64,000 bases of DNA, from NCBI GenBank assembly GCA_907163375.1, contig CAJQUW010005759.1, positions 1-64,000 on the forward strand, written 5' to 3'. The stretch is from Prostheceraeus crozeri (lineage: Eukaryota; Platyhelminthes; Polycladida; Euryleptidae). Below the pieces are notes generated by a model, which was not told the origin of the DNA, ran no database searches, and was given only the letters and a program-made list of their open reading frames with translations. This document shows positions 22,045-33,715 of the stretch, one piece after another; positions within the stretch are counted from its first letter, which is position 1; every line of letters begins with the position of its first letter. A program made the position numbers and the translations under genes.

Positions 22045-23388
22045 ATGATCTCAGGGGCAGATGATTCTCCAGACATTGACCACGGCTGGGCCATTGTCGT
22101 TGTCTTTTGCGGACTATTAACATTATTTGTGTCTTATGGCCTACCATTTAGCAGCTCAATTATCTATATCATCTTTTTGGATGAGTTCCAAGATTCTCCA
22201 GTCACAACTGCATGGGCAGTCAATCTTAATTTCTTTTGTGCATTGGCGGCATGTGTACTCGGTAACGGTCTAGTTTGTGTGATCGGTTCACGCTTCACTA
22301 TCATATGTGGTTGTTTACTGACAACGACTGGACTGATTGCCACTTCGTTTTCGACAAATGTGTTGATTGTATTATTTACGTATGGCATTGTAACTGGCAT
22401 TGGTTTGTCATTTGTATATATAGCAATAATTTCCATGGTTCCAGTATACTTCAAGAAGTATCGAATACTGGCAAATGCAACCATAAGTCTCGGAGGAGGC
22501 TTGGGGAAGTTTGCCATTCCACCTTTTATTGACTTTCTTGTTGACCAATACTTTTGGAGAGGAGCATTTCTAGTCCTCGGAGCTGTGAATCTCCAAATGC
22601 TAGTTGTTGCTGCGGCGCTAATGGAACCTCGTCAGGTTGTTGGAAAGTTAGATGTGACTTCTGTTGAGAAACAACCAAAAATGAAAAAAGTCAAAGAAAC
22701 GTTTAAAGTCTTTATAGATGGTTTTTCTATCTTACGAATGCCGCTATATGCAGCCTTTTGTCTTGGACGAATCAGCATTGCAATTGCAATAGGCGGCTTT
22801 CAAACTCACATCTACAATTATGGACGTCTGTCAGTTTTCAATTTAAGTTCCACTCAATTGATATTTCTTCCTTCGCTCGTTGGTATTTCAAGTATTGTCG
22901 GACGAATATTTGCAGGATTGGTTGGACAGCTCACTAGAATTCACATCACTTTGGTATACATAATTTTTGTCTCAATCGTTGCAATAGGAAACATTGGCAT
23001 TTCATTTGTCACCAGTTATCCTGGCATTGCCCTATTTTCCTTTATTTTCGGCTTATCGTTTGGAGCCAATGCCATTTTTCATGAGACGATTATCCATGTT
23101 GTTGGTCTTCGCGAGTTTCGGTCTGGATTGAGCTTTTATATGTTTAGTGCCAGTCTTGGATTACTTTTTGGAGGACCACTTGCAGCTTGGCTTTATGAGA
23201 TTGATCCAACGTATCAGTGGAGCTTCAGAGTGCTTGGTATTTCGGCCATTGTTGGTGTCATGTTGAGCGCGCCTTCTTGGATAGCAGTCAAAGGAGGGAA
23301 AATTTATCAAAGAACATCAATTGATGAAAAGAAAGCAAAAATCGATGTTGAAAGCAATTCAGAGAAATTGCATGTCACTCGAATGTAA
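22045..23388 (+). CDS. Monocarboxylate-transporter-like MFS protein (SLC16 type), intronless
   Basis: Seen: one uninterrupted 447-codon frame with about twelve hydrophobic segments, a charged central loop (residues 195-225, KMKKVKETFK) and a hydrophilic C-terminal tail. Residues 11-16 (IDHGWA) occupy the place of the MCT signature D/E-G-G/S-W at the start of helix 1. PVYFKKYRILANATISLGGG (residues 133-152) matches the MCT helix-5 motif (YF-x-K-R-R-x-LA-x-G). Known: SLC16 proteins are plasma-membrane carriers for lactate, pyruvate and related acids, or for aromatic amino acids or thyroid hormones. The substrate cannot be told here. Length is typical. The start is the ATG 12 codons before the signature. 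No introns or breaks are seen, so this is a compact or retrocopied gene in transposon-rich surroundings. No AATAAA was seen close to the stop. Confidence 0.85.
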   Translation: MISGADDSPDIDHGWAIVVVFCGLLTLFVSYGLPFSSSIIYIIFLDEFQDSPVTTAWAVNLNFFCALAACVLGNGLVCVIGSRFTIICGCLLTTTGLIATSFSTNVLIVLFTYGIVTGIGLSFVYIAIISMVPVYFKKYRILANATISLGGGLGKFAIPPFIDFLVDQYFWRGAFLVLGAVNLQMLVVAAALMEPRQVVGKLDVTSVEKQPKMKKVKETFKVFIDGFSILRMPLYAAFCLGRISIAIAIGGFQTHIYNYGRLSVFNLSSTQLIFLPSLVGISSIVGRIFAGLVGQLTRIHITLVYIIFVSIVAIGNIGISFVTSYPGIALFSFIFGLSFGANAIFHETIIHVVGLREFRSGLSFYMFSASLGLLFGGPLAAWLYEIDPTYQWSFRVLGISAIVGVMLSAPSWIAVKGGKIYQRTSIDEKKAKIDVESNSEKLHVTRM

Positions 23389-25767
23389 TTGAATGATGTG
23401 GAAAGAAAACGCAAATTATTACAGATCTGAAGTTCCCATGCAAACCCAAGCACAGCGAAGAACATCAACTAAGCTTCGTTACTGGAATTTCTACTGTTTT
23501 CTATGGTCTCATCAGGAAAAAACACAATATTTCTTTGTCTTTTGTTAGCAGATATTAGCTGTAACAGATGAAAATGTTTTAAAATGTATTTGATGTTCTA
23601 TGAAGCGCTTCCATTAAGCCTTCTCCTCGCAATTTTGTAACTCTCAAACATTAGGTTCGCCGCCTGGAAGTCTGCATTATTTTATGAGCCCCATCTGAAT
23701 ATCATGGTGGTCTGAAATCGCATGAAATGTACGGGAAACACATTTGGTGTATGAAATATTCTTTAACCCCAACCCGTTTACTTTTTTACTACAAATTACA
23801 ATACAAGATTTTAGCAAAATTAATTATAAAAGACAACAACAAAATTTCATCAAGACAATTTTGATAGATTTTTCAAATTTTAAATTTCAAACGATGCATG
23901 TAGACCCTACTTCTCTAATGAAGCTATGTTGCGAAACTGGTTGAAAGTGCTGAGAAGTAACTTATTATTACAAAAAGAGATTGACAGCATTGATTTGTGC
24001 AAGTGATACAGCCGAAATGCACATGTATGAAATATGAAGGGTTTTCCTCCAAAAGTAGCCATTCTAATGAACATGCGAAGTCGTGCTCTACAATTCCAAT
24101 TAACTTCAAATGTGGGTAGAAAGATAAAGGACAACTTGCACATGCTCAACGAATTCACATGATTAGAAAAAGGCGCTTAAAGTTACTCACTGCTATAACA
24201 TTTGCTGTGAGCTAGCATTTACTATGACATTAACTATGAAATTAAAGAAATGTATTCTTTTATGTCCTATGAAAGAATAAATAATACACATGATGCGAGT
24301 AGAATTTACAATCATTTGAATTTCCAATACTCCATTCAATGTCTATGGTGTAAAGGATGATCATGTAGTCAATGTATTTGTAAAATTCTATACTCCTACT
24401 GAAAAGCGAGGCAACTTGTTGAAAGCTACTACTACATAAAATGCTTCGAAAAATCGGCAATATTCTGACTTGTGAAAAAAGCAAGTTCTGAAAACAGATC
24501 ATAAATTTGACGTTCCGGTCTTCTGTGAAGACTTTCATGGAGTCTAGACAGATGAGTTGACCCTTGTCAGCTCATGTCCTAAAGATAGGCTTGATGAACG
24601 AATTTTCTTTTATGCTGCAAGAATGTAATAATGATAATGATTGAAGCATTTGGTCAGTGTCGCATTATTTTTTACTCTGAAATCTCAAAAATTGCGCCAC
24701 AATAAAACCTGCATCATTGACTTCGCATCTCTAATGATGAAAGCGAGAAATATTTCTTGTGTTTGATGGCCATCTACCCTTCGTGAGTCTTTGAGCTTAA
24801 CCCATTTATGCCGGATGTGCTGAATATCGAGCATGAAACAAATAAAATTTGAATCAACTTTTCTGCTAGATACAGAACCGCATTTGACTAATTTTCAGAG
24901 ACTCGTACTTTTGAGGTTGCTATGATCTCTTTGAACGTCCAAGAATTATATAATATATTCTTTGAACGCAACGGGCACATTTTAAATTTTTGAATATTTT
25001 CAGGATGTGGACTGCTATGTAATTTGCAATACGAAGACAAGTTAAATTAATTTTTGTATCTTTTTTATAAAGGATGTTTATTCTAACTGTAGATTTTTAA
25101 TTAAAGACGCCACATTGATAAAATATAGCTCAACGCACATACTGTATAACTTTAAATTCAAATGTTCGGAATTTGGCACATATAAGTGACATACAAGTGA
25201 CATATAAATGAAAATTGAATAAAGGAAGGACGAATGCGCCGGAGTGTAACAGGATCCCTTTTGATGAATGAATGGTGAAATAATTCGGTCGTCATGGATG
25301 CAAACAACACATGGCAGGTAAATCCGTCAGATTTGATCCAAAGTTTGGACCGTGGCGCACCCCCTTGGTTGCTGCCTGTGGGTGGAGCCGAATCCTGAAC
25401 AGGCCGAACAGGCAAGAGAGTAATATGATTTTGGGAAAAGCGGTAACGTTTTCTACTAGCCGAAAATTTTGAAAGATCGATACCAAAACGAAATAACAAT
25501 AACTGCGGACAAGTTTTTCTCGTCGGCGCGTTTTTCATTTAGTGAAAAAAAATCTGGATATATCGTGTATGGGAACATACCGAAAGAATCGCCTTCCAAA
25601 CAATCCATTCGACTACAAAAAATTAGCAAAAATCCGGTCTTGGGAGCTGTAGTTTCGGGCAGATTAGTTGGCACACCATTACAAAGCTGATTAACTAAGT
25701 GATTTGTGTAAATTGGTTACTTCTGCTTTCAAATTATTTCTTTCTATGGATAATTTAGATCAGGAAA
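23389..25767. other. Intergenic region after the transporter gene
   Basis: About 2.4 kb, AT-rich up to 25200. From 25200 to 25690 the base composition is more balanced and open frames occur on both strands (for example 25469-25690 and 25158-25538). None shows a known motif, and I do not call a gene. Confidence 0.45.
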
Positions 25768-25769
25768 TA

Positions 25770-27600
25770 CAGTATGCGACAGCAAGTTGGCAACACCCTC
25801 ATATATGTATATAATATATTCAACATTTTTCATTCACACGTTGTTTGTCCTATACATGAACTTGTCTGACACTTAAAGTAAAATATGGCTAATGTAGACA
25901 TTAAGTGATAGTCCGATTAAGTATTAGATGTACCGCGTAAATATTACCACTTCTCATTTGAGATATTTCAGACATTTTCGATTACTTAAGTTATTGAATG
26001 TCCTTGTTATTACTAATTTACGACTAAGTTTTTAGAGGCAGCGAAACCCCAATACTGTCACTCGTGTAATCGTGTTCTTAACATGCGAAACATCTTCTTC
26101 ATTTTATGATTTATGATTTTATTTTGTAAACGGCTACAGAAAAAATTTCTTTTGGTGACAACCCACACGCTTGGCGTTAAGGCAGGTTCGTCATCAGCTT
26201 TGATTTTCAACTTTTGTTTTTGACGTGCTATGTTCCTCTCATGTCATTTTTCTCATACAGAATGATTACTATAGGTTATTGATTTATATCCATGGTAGTT
26301 GATGGCTGCTTGGAGTTATTGATTCAGGTTTAAATTTCACTAAATCCTGCCATGATATTATTCATAAGAATTCATGCCCTACTGTACGCCTGATTCGACG
26401 CAAGATGGACGACCGAAACAAGAAGAGAATTGAGATTACCAGTCTGTACAAGCATACCACCAAAAGTATGCGTGAAATTGCGAAGGACGTTGGGGTGAAT
26501 GTGTCCACGGTTAGCAAAGTCGTAACAAGATATGAAGAAACTGGAGACTGCGATACCCACTACAAGAACTGTAGCGGACATGACAAACACCTCGATGATC
26601 GTGATCTTAGACACGTGAGAAACCTCGTCGTTAGATCCCCTCGAGCTACAGCATCGGACATTCAAGAACAGTTGGATGCATGTGGAGACTCGGTCTCATT
26701 AAGAACGGTACAACGCGCGATGAATGAGGCTGGATGTAATGCAGTGAGGCCGAAGAGTAAGCCATTCTTAAAGGAAAAGAATGTCAAGGCTCGTTTTGAG
26801 TGGGCAAAGGAGCACGAGGCGCGGACTAACGAGACCTGGCGAACAGCACTATGGAGTGACGAGACAATAATCGAGGCCTCTGACGACTGTCAACGCTTTG
26901 TTCGGATTGTGGATGGTCATCAGCATACATCGGACCATTATAAATGCAAGGTGAAGCATCCTGTGAAAGTCATGTTTTGGTCATGCTTCAGCTGGTACGG
27001 GACCGGCCGAGTTCAAGTGGTAGACGGAATGATGAATAGTGACCAATAAATCAAAAAAATAATCAATTCTAGAGTTATTCCGCAGATGATGGAATTATTT
27101 GGTGAAAGCAATGGTTACTTCCAGCAAGATAATGCACCCTGCCGCGTGAGAAGGAAGTCCATGAAGCGATTCGATGATGCTGGAATCCGCTTGTTGTCCT
27201 GGCCGGCTTCATCACCGGACTTGCATCCAATCGAAAACCTTTGGGAGATCATCAATCGCCGAATAATACGGAAGCGCCCAAAGAACAAGTCGGAATTCAT
27301 TCGTGCGTTTCTCGACACCTGGTATCACGACGATGAAATTCAGGAGACCTGCAAAAACTGGTCAATTCTGCGTGTGAAGGCCGTGATCCAGTCGAAAGGA
27401 CATCATACTAAATTTTGATCATTATATCATCTTACCTGTTGTTTTTGTGTATCGTTGGGTTCTATTGTGAAGTTACAATACATAATAGTCATAGCAGCTC
27501 GGTCTTTTGTTGTTGATGATAAACAAAATAGATTAAATATTGATTAATTCCTGGATATTACAGTTCAAGCGGGATGTTGCCAACTTGCTGTTGCACACTG
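25770..27600 (+). mobile_element. Tc1-family DNA transposon, nearly complete, 1831 bp
   Basis: Seen: the left end is CAGTATGCGACAGCAAGTTG. The right end, reverse complemented, is CAGTGTGCAACAGCAAGTTG, and the match continues through GCAACA. TA flanks both ends (25768-25769 and 27601-27602), the Tc1/mariner target-site duplication. The single transposase frame runs through the middle with one stop. Between the ends and the gene there are about 630 bp on the left and 180 bp on the right without coding. TIRs are short (about 28 bp). The near-intact state makes it one of the youngest autonomous-type insertions here. Confidence 0.9.
26405..27418 (+). pseudogene. Tc1-like DD34E transposase with a single in-frame stop
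   Basis: Seen: the frame opens MDDRNKKRIEITSLYKHTTK. The first HTH (MREIAKDVGVNVSTVSKVV) is followed by a paired-like second HTH (SPRATASDIQEQLDACG...RTVQRAMNEAG). Catalytic residues are Asp in ALWSDETII, Asp in YFQQDNAPC and Glu in SPDLHPIENLWE, with 34 residues between the last two, which gives DD34E. The two halves (26405-27049 and 27086-27418) are in the same frame, and only a TAA at 27047-27049 interrupts 338 codons. That length is that of an intact Tc1 transposase. Short KKIINSRVIPQM follows the stop, so no indel is needed to explain the break. It cuts and pastes DNA at TA sites when intact. Confidence 0.9.
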
Positions 27601-27934
27601 TACATTTAGCCTGCATTTACTATCATATTCATACTTGATATATCTATGACTCATATGATCGACCTATAATTTAAATTCATGAATACCTTGGAAATCATAG
27701 AAGTAGATAATAGGACTTTCTATGGTATTGTTAATTTCTATGTTGGAAGCCAACCCAAACTATTCCCGTTTCCGCTATTTCTGTATGTACTTTTACCTAT
27801 TCCATAGGTTTATTTTGTGAAATGAATAAGCTGAATAACGACAATTGTTTGCCTTCTATGGTAGTCTTAAATTCAACTTTAACTGTCAATACAAAACTTG
27901 ATGTCTCTTCGTCAACTGATTTATTTGATTAGTC

Positions 27935-28012
27935 ATGGATATTCACCCACTACAGAGAAATCGAGTCATAACCCTTCGTACAGATGCCGGTCTTTCTATT
28001 CGCGAAATTTCG
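27935..28012 (+). pseudogene. Tc1-like transposase N-terminal fragment
   Basis: The first 26 codons read MDIHPLQRNRVITLRTDAGL and then SIREIS, which resembles the first HTH of Tc1-like transposases (L-x-x-x-x-R-x-x-I-x-x-L-x-x-x-G-x-S-x-REIA). After this the frame loses similarity. No catalytic part or TIR was found. It differs from the transposase at 26.4 kb. This rests on a short match only. Confidence 0.4.
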
Positions 28013-29162
28013 AAACCCGATCAAACTCACCAATCAAAAGTTCTTATGTATAGGCATATATGTTGGCTATATGTTGGTGATTACTGTTTATTGCACGATG
28101 GATCATGTCATGTTCATATCTGTGAATTTTCCCGTTTAACATTGGCTTATTGAATTAATTTAACAATCATCGATAATTCTATCTCCACCATAACCACTGA
28201 AGAAGTAAAATATCAAAGCGAGTTTGCCCTACATGTATGTGTTACTCAAGTTCAGAATTGCTTCTCATTACAAATCGACTATCATACGTAGTGAAGGAAA
28301 ATCCTTTGAAGCAATGTAATATGATACTACATATAGACTCAGATAAAAATCATCCTGACTATCTCGATCACTAATGCAATGTCACTGAATTATTGCATAA
28401 GATTTTGAGGGATGTTGATCCATGTTAGTATGATAGTGAAATACAAAGCCATGAACCATTAATTGAGATGCTGTAAGTACCTAAGTGTAGGCCTACAGTT
28501 GAGGTTGTATATCAGATAAAAATGAAAGTTCTGGCAGACATGTGGCTCTAGGCCTAAATGAGAAGTGAAAAACTCAAGTTTAATCATCAGTTACATATAA
28601 TACACGTAAAGGCTTGAAGGTGAAAAACTTCGTGTAAGAAATCAAATCTTTATCACAGAATTTTCTATTTCTTTGATTATTTGACGAAAAAGTACTACCT
28701 AGTAGTTGTAGATGTGCGCTATATTAGTCGTAAAATAGCAAAAGAATCACTTCATCTGCATTCGAAAAGGTATTTCGAATAATTTCGAATGGATATGAAA
28801 ATCGAAAGGCCGATTTTCAAATCCAATGCACAAACGTGAATGGAAGAAGATCCGCTTTACACTTGTGAAAAGGAAAAAAGGAAAGTCACTGATCATAATT
28901 TTAGCTTCCCTAAGAGAGTAAACAGCTTTCTGTCCTTATCTCAACATCTTAACTGTTCTAATTTGAGTAACATGCTTCAGAATTCAACAGCTTGGGGTCA
29001 ATGACGTGTATACACATAGTCAGATTGTTATACATTTTGTATACTGACAACTAACGGGTTGAATACAGTGCTATGTTGACACTTGAGGGATGTGGAGTTG
29101 GAGTCATAAGAAATGCTATGCCCATAGTCGGTTGACTTGTATGCCCTTTTGGTTGACCTGTA

Positions 29163-29217
29163 TTCTACAAGTAAGAAATTTGTACAAGTAAGAAAAATTC
29201 TACAAGTAAGAAAAATG
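29163..29217. repeat. Short tandem repeat, three copies of a CTACAAGTAAGAAA-like unit
   Basis: Three imperfect copies of (C/G)TACAAGTAAGAAA with short spacers lie in AT-rich DNA. The surrounding 28154-29426 region holds no supported gene. Confidence 0.7.
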
Positions 29218-29434
29218 TCAATAAATTCCAAATCTTCATGCCTTCATGCGGCCCATCTGTTCTCTGAAGTAATATTGCCGCCAAAAGTCTGTCGCAATAT
29301 AAGTAGTGAATGACAACTATATTACGTCAATATAGGACATCAGCACCTTTGATTCCCCGACCGCACTTGCCTGAGCCAGGAATCGAATTGTCGGTTGAAT
29401 TTTCAAGATAAAGAAAGCACCGTGAGCGTCCAAT

Positions 29435-30006
29435 CATAGAGTAGGGATATATACATGCACGTGATCATCCTCGACAGTAGAGTGTCGACTCAAAAAAGTA
29501 TCTGTATACAGTGAAACTTTTTATATGAAAAGATTCAGTTTTTTGCGGAGATTGCGTTCCCGGGGTCCAAAACATTATTTGAGCAGTTTTAAAATTTACA
29601 TACTACGGAGATGACGCCCCCATATAAGTGAAACAAGTTGAATGTCGAAAGGAATGAAAATCTGCTAATAATGAGCATCCTAACTAAGCGGAAATTGAGC
29701 TAATTTGAAAGGGAATTTCATGATCCGTATTATAATGGATGTCTGCATGAAAACGTCCCGACCTCACCAAGGCTGTCATGACAAGGAGGATCTGTAAAAT
29801 AGCATAATTTCTACTGCATTACGAACATGATCCTTCAATTCTCTGGTACGCAATGTGTAATAAACCGCAAAATGTTTCATTTCTCACATTTGGAAACAAT
29901 GCCACCTGTATCCCCGTCGAGTTCATTTAATAAAATCGAAAGTGTATACAAATTGGGGATTTAATATGTGCGGAGTTACCACTCTACCGAATATACTTAC
30001 TCTATG
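29435..30006. mobile_element. MITE with CATAGAGTA termini and perfect 8-bp TSD, copy 1 (572 bp)
   Basis: Seen: it starts CATAGAGTAGGGATATAT. Its right end, reverse complemented, starts CATAGAGTAAGTATATTCGG. The octamer CGTCCAAT lies on both sides (29427-29434 and 30007-30014). The inside is non-coding and includes CGACTCAAAAAAGTATCTG and GAAAAGATTCAGTT, both shared with the copies at 30.9-32.4 kb and 48 kb. An 8-bp TSD fits hAT or P-type transposition. The CAT opening is unlike the usual hAT CAG/TAG and more like P elements, so the superfamily is left open. Confidence 0.85.
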
Positions 30007-30014
30007 CGTCCAAT

Positions 30015-30872
30015 TATAGAAAGCACTTATGTATCCGACGAAGATCATCTAGCTTTTTTCATTAATGTCCTTCTTTGTGAGCTTCTGGACCCAATGGGTC
30101 TTCTATATTGTAATAAACTTCAAACATGGGTTGAAATTGTGATTTATCTCATTTATGACGTAAAATTACATCACATGATATAATCTGAACGTTTTATACA
30201 ATTAGAGTTACATGTAAATATTTTCAATGTTGCAAACGTGCATGCGATTTGACCTACATTTGGATCTGCTGCATAAGAGGCTTGCAGCGTCCTTCCACCT
30301 CAGACGTCTGTGACACCAGCTGGCACTATTGTAAATCATTCCAAATCATTGAAGATGTGTCACTTGTATGAAAATAGTGAGCATAGACATTTCATACATT
30401 TTTAGTGTTGAGAAATCGAATGTGATTGCGTGATATAATGTCATTTCTGATTGCCTCAGGTGAAATGTCAAAAATCTGTGTAAACTCCATACCCTGCTAC
30501 ACACTGCTGCACACAAGACGCACACCTTCAATTGTGCGTGCACCATTGTCTCGATTCAGTATACAGTACTCCATGAAATCGATCAACTAAATTCCTTCAC
30601 CTTGTTGCAGGGCAAGCGGTCCACCAAGCAATATATCGATGTCTGCAAGCTCACATTCGTTGCATTCACTGGAAACCGTCATGATTTGGTACCTTTGTCA
30701 CAAGAGCGCCTGTCCATGACGCATATATTACTTCAACATCCATATACGTTCGATTCCTTTATTACTACAGAGTGTCGGATTTGTATGAGCACATCGATTT
30801 GGCAACTCGAAAAGAACCTCAACACGGTTCAGAGGTAGCATATTATACATTATATTTCAGTTATACAGAAGA
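30015..30872. other. Spacer between two MITE copies
   Basis: An open frame at 30602-30838 (78 codons) has no recognisable motif. Nothing else is supported. Confidence 0.4.
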
Positions 30873-30913
30873 GCTGTGAACATAGAGTAAGTATTTTAGG
30901 TAGAGTAGTAACT

Positions 30914-31728
30914 TAACATTAGTGGTAACATAGCATTGAAACCAAGCCTTAGGTATCCTTAAAAATAATTATGACATTGCCACCACCGTCTGTAAACGTT
31001 ACATTGATGACGTCATCATGGGCCCGTTTAGCTGTAATTTTGACTTCGATGTTATCACCAATGTCTTTAACTCAGTAAATAAAGATATTAAGTTTACGAT
31101 CGATGTCCCTGAGAGTAACTAGGCCTACTTGAACTATCTAGAATTGATAATATGGATAAATATCAAAATTCATTTTTGTCATTATCAAAAAGAAATAGAG
31201 TCTGGTTGCACCCTTACTAAAGACAGTTGGGTCCCCAACCATGTAGAGAGGAACTTCATTATTTTTACTTTATTTGTCATTTTTGTTCTTCTAGTTACAT
31301 AAGTAAATCTTCACGATCATTTCGGTTGAGATTTAATGAACATCGCAGAAGCATCGTGAATGGAAACACAGCAAGTGCAGTGCCTTGGCTGATCACTGCT
31401 TGAAATGTGCCGCGAACAATATTGAAGACTTTGACGTCAGCATACTGCGAATTTTAGATTGCCCTGTCAAAACCAGCATCGGTGAATCACAATTGATTGC
31501 ACAAATGAAGCCGGCTCTAAATCGTCGTCACGAACACTGGCATCATGCTTTTAGCAATTCTTATATTATACTCGATTTGTAGAATTTAATAGATTTTTGC
31601 CATTGAGAAAGCGCCTGGTACGCGAAACGTCTGGCGCATAACATTTGCCTTTTTATTCAAAACACTCGCATATTGGAAAGAAGATTTGGGGAGAGACTAA
31701 CGACAAATTATTGTTTTTCTCATACACA
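30914..31728 (+). pseudogene. 5'-truncated Penelope-like element nested in the MITE
   Basis: Seen: an RT palm segment near 30990-31130 has KRYIDDVIMGPF (motif C, YIDD) and NSVNKDIKFTIDV. A GIY-YIG remnant follows at 31290-31582 with SRSFRLRFNEHRRSI, DHCLKC, SIGESQLIAQMKPALN. A hammerhead-like tail comes after. Known: RT then GIY-YIG is the PLE order, and 5' truncation on insertion is common for such retroelements. The insertion site shows a likely ~9-bp target duplication (GTAGTAACT/GTGGTAACT). The coding part has several breaks and is inactive. Confidence 0.7.
31600..31642 (+). ncRNA. Hammerhead-like PLE tail
   Basis: Twenty bases after the GIY-YIG stop the sequence reads TTGAGAAAGCGCCTGGTACG and then CGAAACGTCTGGCGC. 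It has an imperfect TGA-x-x-A core half, a GCG/CGC stem and the GAAACGTC half typical of hammerhead domains in Penelope-like terminal repeats. The position, immediately 3' of the nuclease, is where a PLE terminal repeat belongs. The CUGAUGA half is degenerate, so catalysis is doubtful. Confidence 0.45.
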
Positions 31729-32392
31729 GTGGTAACTCTGCATTTATTAAATCCCCAATGTGTGTATACTTTCGATGTTATTCAATGAATTCAAGGGAGA
31801 TACAGTCGGCATTGTTTCCAAATGTGAGATATATACATTTATACAGTTTTGAAGAAATTTCAACGGAATTGATTGATCATGATAGCAAAGCAGAATGAAC
31901 TGATGTTATTTTACAGATTGTCGGTGTCATGACAGCTATGGAGAGGTAAAATACAGTGGAGAGGTTGTTAGATTGGCAACTCGATGACTTGCTATTGCTT
32001 GCATAAAATAGAAATATGAACTTTCAGTCAAGAAAGCACAATAAGATGTCAAGTTTTTCATGAGGACTTCCATTATAAAACGGATAATGAAATTCTCTTG
32101 ATAAATTGCAAAATCTCTTGCTTAATTGCCGCTTAGTTAGGATGCTTATTAGCAAATATTCATTCCTTTTGATATCCAACTTGCTGCATATTACTTACAT
32201 AGAGGAGTCATCTTGGTAGTATATAAATTGGCAAAATTTTGACATTTTTTATAACTGCTCAAATAATTTTTTGGACCACGGGAACGTTTTCTCCGCAAGG
32301 AACTGAATCTTTTCATATAAAAATTTTCACTGTATACAGATACTTTTTTGAGTCAACACTCTACCTATATATCCATACTCTATGGCTGTGAA

Positions 32393-33269
32393 TAAAATGA
32401 ACTTTTCACGAAAACTGTTGTTTGAACGTTTGAGTCCTAGAAATCCGACTTTTCATGGAATCCACCGAACTGTGACAATGGCGCACATCCACGTGCGTAC
32501 AACAGTGTGTAAGTGTCTGGTCACTTAGTGAGCCCGTGTAAACCAGCCTTTATTTTTCTTGATTAATCTAGCAATTTCTGTTGCCAGTGCCGCAGCAACC
32601 AGTCCTGAAAACCATAGATATCTGAAAGTGCGCCTTCATTGAATGAGATTGGAGTACTCTAGGCATAAGTCTGGTACAGAAATATTTCTATCAATTAATG
32701 TGTTTGACATGTCGTAAGATAATGAAAATAAATGACTTGTGCTATTGTAGTCTGTTAGTAAACTGTCAAAGCTCACAGGTAGCTTGCGTTGTAGGCCCAG
32801 ATAAAGAGGAAATGACCGAAACATACTTCAAAGTAGAGGGTATCTGTGGTGTAACACGAAACGCGAATTTTGTAGAAGTTCACTTAGTTTACCCGTCCAT
32901 ATACGCCTTAAAATGTTTCAGCTGCGGTTTCACAAGCAATTAGAGGATCAACCAAACTCAAAAGCGCTATAGGGAAGCGGCTGTCAAAGAGAATGTGGCT
33001 GCAAAACGCCAAAACTAGTGGTAGGCTACCGATTTACCGTCATCATTGCACCGAGATTTGTCAACTTTTTCTTTTTCATGCGCACTGCACCAAGTGCAAT
33101 TATGCTCAGACGCTCATAATTTTATTTTTTGAAGTTTCTACATGTATATTCTAATCGGAGCATAGTTATTTTTTAACGAAGTAATTATATAAGAATTGTT
33201 ATAAAAATGAAATTTAAAATTTCAATTGATTTCAAAAGAAAGTTTATCCTTTATTCTATGCTGCTGTTT
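32393..33269. other. Stretch without supported genes
   Basis: Short frames only. One at 32698-32943 has several cysteines but no known zinc-finger spacing. Confidence 0.4.
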
Positions 33270-33715
33270 ACATATCACAGGCGGAATCTTCCCGCACTAG
33301 GTGGTACGAGCGTATTTCGACCCCCACCTGCCTCAGGTTACTTCTTGTTGTTACATTAGGAGTTGCGCTTCCCCTCACCATCGTCGTTCCCGACAGTACC
33401 CATTGTTCACAACGAGAAAGCCATGAAACCCTGTCATCACGCCCCGCGCCCTCATCCCACTCGGTGTGATGGGCGTTGAAGTTGAAATATCCCTCCTGTC
33501 AACCAATACAAGACACAGCAGCTGTCCCAGCCACTAACACGCCAACTGGCTCGAATTCAACACCTCTACCCAGAGCATTTCAAATCCACTCTTTCCCGAA
33601 ACTTCACTCACCCGTATCTGCTATGATAACCCCCTTCCTCAGCAGCCCTGCCGCGGGAGAGGCGACTCCGGGCCACTGGGTTCGATATTGGCACAACCGC
33701 AAATCATTATGCAGT
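33270..33715. other. GC-rich island of unknown nature
   Basis: About 450 bp with clearly higher G+C and CpG than its surroundings. A plus-strand frame (33476-33760) is rich in Pro, Ser and Thr and ends PAAGEATPGHWVRYWHNRKS. A minus-strand frame is also open. I recognise no domain. It could be a host exon, a promoter-associated CpG patch or part of an unknown repeat. Between 33716 and 34286 nothing is supported. Confidence 0.4.

Larger units (their letters stand above)
30881..32384. mobile_element. MITE with CATAGAGTA termini, copy 2, split by a Penelope-like insertion
   Basis: Seen: it starts CATAGAGTAAGTATTTTAGG at 30881 and ends ...CTCTATG at 32384, with GCTGTGAA on both sides (30873-30880 and 32385-32392), a perfect 8-bp TSD. 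Relative to copy 1 it is inverted: its right part (31729-32384) is the reverse complement of copy 1. It is interrupted after GTAGTAACT (30905-30913) and resumes at GTGGTAACT (31729-31737). Removing the insertion leaves about 690 bp. The two TSD pairs make the insertion order unambiguous: MITE first, retroelement second. Confidence 0.85.
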
